DNA from: Corydoras sp. C115
Taxonomy: Eukaryota > Chordata > Actinopteri > Siluriformes > Callichthyidae
DNA: 64,000 nt
Direction of reading: 5' to 3'
Assembly: GCA_019802505.1 (NCBI GenBank)
Contig: JAFMOC010000024.1
Location: 1,247,501-1,311,500 of the forward strand
Below are positions 52,480 through 64,000 of this stretch, in pieces. Below the pieces are notes generated by a model. That model was not told the origin of the DNA. It searched no databases and saw nothing but the letters and a program-made list of their open reading frames with translations. Each line of letters starts with the position of its first letter. The first letter of the stretch is position 1. The position numbers and the translations under genes are program-made.

Positions 52480-53090
52480 AAAGACCAATCCACATCTAAA
52501 AGTAAGGGCACAGAAGTTTTTAGCTAGAGATCAGACAATGAATATTAATGCATAAATTTAACGCACAATTTTAATAAACTCTGATATACTTACCATTTTA
52601 CTAATTAATTTTATTTCGGAAACCTTTTTATACTTATATCATCATGTGCATCAGCGCATTCCATATTCAATCCGTTTGTTAAGCGCTCATTTAACTCTGA
52701 ACCAATGGTTTACGTCGCCCTCTGGTGGACATAGTGTATAACAGCAAATGAATGTCGTAAAGTGGAAGATAGACAGTTTGAACTTAAAACACTAAAAATA
52801 GTTTTTTTTTAATCTTAAAAAGGTCTGTAAGCAGACAAGGTCATAAATTATTACACTAATTATCTAATAATGTCAAAATGTAGCAGCCATTTTTTTTCTC
52901 CATCTTGCATCATTAGACAGTAAATAAGTTTCAAAGAATTAAAAAATACACCAAATACATATTTTTAAGGTGCATATTACAGTGCATACATTATGCATTT
53001 TGTCTAAACAGTTAAACAGTTTAATTTTATATAAAAAAATACTTTTAAGAATACAATTAACAATAAAATCTTAATTATAATTTATTAATT
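52480..53090. other. Gene-free AT-rich DNA
   Basis: Nothing recognised apart from short A and T runs. Confidence 0.5.
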
Positions 53091-53101
53091 ATACAGATAA
53101 A

Positions 53102-53482
53102 GGGGCGGCACGGTGGCTTAGTGGTTAGCACATTCGCCTCTCAGCACTAGGGATTCCCGGTTCGAATCTCCATCTGGGTTGAGTTTCCATGTTTTCCCCG
53201 TGTCCGTGTGGGTTTCCTCCAACCCGTGTGGGTTTCCTCCGGTTTCCTCCAACAGTCCAAAAACATGGATCAAGTCAATTGAGTTCTCCAAATTGCCCCA
53301 TGTAGAGTGTGTTTGTGTACGTGTCTGTGTGAGTGAGTGTGTGCCCAGCGATGGATAGGCGCTCTGTCCTAGGTGTATCTGCCCAGCGCCCAAAACGTTC
53401 TCCCCTGGATGGGCATGGGGAACCCCCCAGCGACCCTAATATAGGATAAAGCAGAAGATGATGAATGAATGAATGAATGAAT
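53102..53482 (+). mobile_element. SINE family A, full copy
   Basis: Perfect duplication atacagataaa (53091-53101 and 53483-53493). An internal tandem of CGTGTGGGTTTCCTCC lengthens the centre. Confidence 0.9.
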
Positions 53483-53792
53483 ATACAGATAAAAATAATC
53501 TGCAAATTTCTGGTACTCTGGAACTAGCATCTGGTCTCATTACATAAAATATTTAAAGCTTTTTTTTTTATATAGCAATAAAAAAAATAAATAAAAAAAA
53601 ACTGGAACTAAGACTTAGCATTTTCATATTTATTCGTAGAAAGTAAAATGGTTCAGTGAGGTTATGTTCAGCATTTGGCGCTAAACATTTTAATATACTG
53701 TCCTTGTAAATTCACATAATGTGCCAAACTATTTAAGACCATAACTTTCCTGACACTTTTGGGATTTCATATTAGAAAATGCCTAAAATTTA

Positions 53793-54095
53793 ATCTTCAT
53801 CTTCTGCCTAATCCTCTACTGGGGTCACAAGGGTTTCCCTATACCCACCCAGGGGAGAACGTTTCAGGCGCTTGGCAGATCAGGACAGGGCGCCAATCCA
53901 TTGCTTTGCACACACACTTTGTAGGGGCAATTTAGAGCAGCCAAATCACCTTGTATCCATGTTTTTGGACTGTGGGAAGAAACCAGAGAAATCTCACGCA
54001 AAGACAGGAAGAACATTGAAACTCCTCCTAGATGGGGACTCAAATTTGGATCCCCGCGCTGAGAGGAAACATGCGAACCTCTAAGCCACCATGTA
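53793..54095 (-). mobile_element. Old SINE family A copy
   Basis: 3' end (CTGCCTAATCCTCTACTGGG) and head (CTAAGCCACCATG) are both visible; the copy is highly diverged. Confidence 0.7.
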
Positions 54096-54344
54096 TCCCA
54101 ATTCCAAAAATGATGCTTTGTAAATCAGTTTACAAATTTACAAAACAAAGCATCACTGAATTAAGCATTGTTGGCAGTGCACTGTGAGACTGACCCCTGT
54201 TTATAAGCTGAGTCTGAAAGCAAGACCCAGCATTCTGTCACATAATCACTTAATACTTTACCAGCAAAACACAAGCTTCCTGATGTCCAAGGTCAGTGGC
54301 TCTCAAACTGCAGAGCAAGGCAGGAAACAACAATAAACACGTCT

Positions 54345-54572
54345 ATTCATTTGACCTTCACTGCAGAGACATTCAATTATTCAGCTATTTATAGATGGTT
54401 GCATTTTCTTTAAAGAAACAAAACAAGCAGGATATAGAACAAAGATTTATTATATATCTGTCTTTTTCATTTTAGTTATTAATAAATTATTTTTTACAGA
54501 AAATGCACCAAAAAACATCCATCTATAAAAAGCTAAATAGTTAAATGTCACTGCAGTGAAGGCCAAACCAAC
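54345..54572. repeat. Imperfect inverted repeat able to form a long hairpin
   Basis: CCTTCACTGCAGAGACATTC and CAGCTATTTATAGATGG at 54354-54396 pair with the complement of 54518-54567 (CCATCTATAAAAAGC.., GTCACTGCAGTGAAGGCC). GCATTTTCT at 54400 pairs with AGAAAATGC at 54499. Arms are about 60-75 bp. Confidence 0.65.
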
Positions 54573-55157
54573 AGCTCACTCAGCATACACAAGCGACTGA
54601 TGCAGAACTTTGGAGAGGGTCTCATATTGGGTTTATTATGAGAATAAATTGTGCAATCAAGTAAAAAAGTACCTTTTTTTAAAAACAGAACCGATACAAC
54701 GCTATTAAATAGTCAGTACCAGTCATTTTGTCTAATGTACCACAATTCATTTAATTTAGATTATGGCCTGTGGCCAAAACACATAAAATTGCAATTAAAT
54801 TATTTTAAACCTCTTTCAGAAATAAAACATTTTATCTTGCACTAGATTTAGACATGATATACTTTTAAAGAGATAAATGTAAATAATGAATTTAAATTTC
54901 TCTTATAACTGCATTTGCATTGACACTCTCTAGTAAATGACATTTTCTTAATAAGCAGCAGCGACCATCACATGATGAATTAATAATGATTTCTAATGAT
55001 GAATGACTCTATTAACATTTTCCAAACAGCTATGTGCTATGTATACAGCCCTCATAAATCTAAAGAGCTAGAATAGAGAAGTAGATAATAATTTCCTCTG
55101 TATATGCACTAAAATATGTTCCCAATGCAGCTCTCGAATACAGTGCCTGGTATTCAC

Positions 55158-55163
55158 TTTATT
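55158..55163 (-). other. Polyadenylation signal for the MICAL-family gene
   Basis: AATAAA on the minus strand about 320 nt downstream of the stop codon at 55484-55482. Confidence 0.4.
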
Positions 55164-55481
55164 TTTAAAGAAAGTCCAGCTACAGTGAGGGGCTTTCATT
55201 CATCGCTCACAGGGTCACGCCTGGGCAGTGAAGGCTGGGGTGGTCATGTAAAACTCCAAGGTAGTTTTCTTGTCTTGGAATAAACTAAGGTGGTTTTTGT
55301 TGGTAGCCTCAGTATGAACCCCTTTCTCACAGTCTCAACCTCTAGCTATGGAACCTGAGCGTGTCCAAGTGCGCACAGTAGGAAGCCATAGGCTCACTGG
55401 CTATCGAAGTCTTTGGTTCAAGATGCAACACATCAGTGCGTGGGCCAGTCTGAAAAGTTTTTGCACATGTCTGTGATCCAC

Positions 55482-62984
<7,503 letters not shown>

Positions 62985-63270
62985 CTGGTGGATGACAAAA
63001 AGATCAACGTGATATTATAAAGTTTGTTATACTTGACTACTCATTCATGCTAAATACATGCAACGCGACTACCAACTGCTGTTGAGTTTTTTTTTTTTTT
63101 TTTTTTTTTTAATCTGTACACTAGATCATCAGAGAGAATAATGGATTGTAATAGTTACACATTGCAGCAGCAGTGGGACAATCGGCTCTAAAAGGAAAAA
63201 AGCCACCGGGGACATGAGGAACGTAAATGAAGTACCTGCTAAAAATTCTGCAAACGCTCTACATGCAGGT

Positions 63271-63347
63271 ATTTAAAGCAATGTGGAAAAAAAAGAACCA
63301 GAAACATCTTGTGTTTCTGGTGCTTTTTTTTCCACGTTGCTTTAAAT
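63271..63347. ncRNA. Near-perfect 36-bp hairpin; candidate small-RNA precursor or tiny MITE
   Basis: The left arm 63271-63306 (ATTTAAAGCAATGTGG ... CCAGAAACA) and the right arm 63312-63347 pair with only two mismatches around a 5-nt loop (TCTTG). The size and tight loop would suit a hairpin RNA, but a very short inverted-repeat element gives the same picture. It lies in the intron 5' of the large MICAL exon. Expression is unknown. Confidence 0.4.
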
Positions 63348-64000
63348 ATGACAACAGACGTGAAAGCCGGCATGTTAATTTTAGTTCAGACAGTTCCAAC
63401 CAGCCATCCAGATAATGAACTTTCTTTGTTTAAAACTTGTCTCCAATCATTATTGTGTCCCATGTGACATTTTGGTGCTGGGTAAGAACGTGAGGACCCA
63501 ACATTGAGTAAAATTCTAGACTAGAGACCGAATTTGTCCAACACAGGAACATATTTTATTTAAAACACCCATTATAGCTCTCTCCCATCTCTAACCATAA
63601 ACAGAAACTACAGCAGGTGTGTCATAAGATAAGATAAACCTTTAATTGTCCCAAAATGGGGAAATTCACAATTTTTTTTTGTCATTCCTCTTCCCCAGAT
63701 TGTACCTGACTGCCAATGAAATATCTATATTTGGTAGAGAGAGAGATCTGGTAAAAATTTGGTTCAATGATAAAGGACGATCACACTACACATTTTTAGA
63801 ATTATTTTACAGAAATAGGTTTGTACAAAACTGAATATATCCTTCATTTGTTTCTTTAACTCTCTCTCACACACAGATGACACTTTGTTCCTGTAAAGTC
63901 TTATGATGTACATTAGGTTTTTCAAGGGAAATGACTGATTTCCCAAGTTACACTGAACACATTTTGACTTTTGCATTACTCAAAACACAAACAATCTAAA

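Overview
This window is vertebrate nuclear DNA, almost certainly from a ray-finned fish. It holds five intron-bearing genes that match well-known vertebrate families, and it is packed with teleost-type repeats: tRNA-derived SINEs, Tc1/mariner elements, LINE 3' ends, and long (TA)n and (GT)n microsatellites. An otophysan fish such as a catfish or characin is a guess from the repeat content; the species cannot be fixed from sequence alone. No prokaryotic genes, CRISPR arrays or viral genes were seen.

Layout. 1-3200: repeats, including a foldback element of about 1.1 kb. 3217-9616 (+): cimap3/pifo (pitchfork, a ciliary protein), a complete six-exon CDS. 9660-14110: a dead LINE, a SINE, and a decayed duplicate of the last cimap3 exon split by an inactivated Tc1 element. 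14661-22330 (-): taf8 (TFIID subunit), a complete eight-exon CDS. A second Tc1 element, with an intact transposase, lies inside a SINE in taf8 intron 1. 22530-24160: SINEs plus a duplicated piece of cimap3 intron 5. 24797-25158 (-): g0s2, with an upstream non-coding exon near 25568. 25900-31300: mostly non-coding. 31376-42111 (-): camk1g (CaM kinase I gamma), 11 coding exons, with upstream 5' exon candidates at 44614 and 45017. 45300-55450: gene-free and rich in SINEs. 55482-62984 (-): the C-terminal seven coding exons of a MICAL-family protein with a bMERB domain; its 5' part lies beyond the window.

The genes do not form a pathway. g0s2 next to camk1g recalls the neighbourhood of these two genes in mammals. 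All exon joins were checked for reading phase by hand, and the CDS totals are multiples of three: cimap3 621 nt, taf8 939 nt, camk1g 1311 nt, MICAL part 1557 nt. The most unusual signals are structural: the foldback, an inverted MITE pair flanking two taf8 exons, a near-perfect 36-bp hairpin in a MICAL intron, duplicated cimap3 pieces, and an in-frame upstream start for camk1g.
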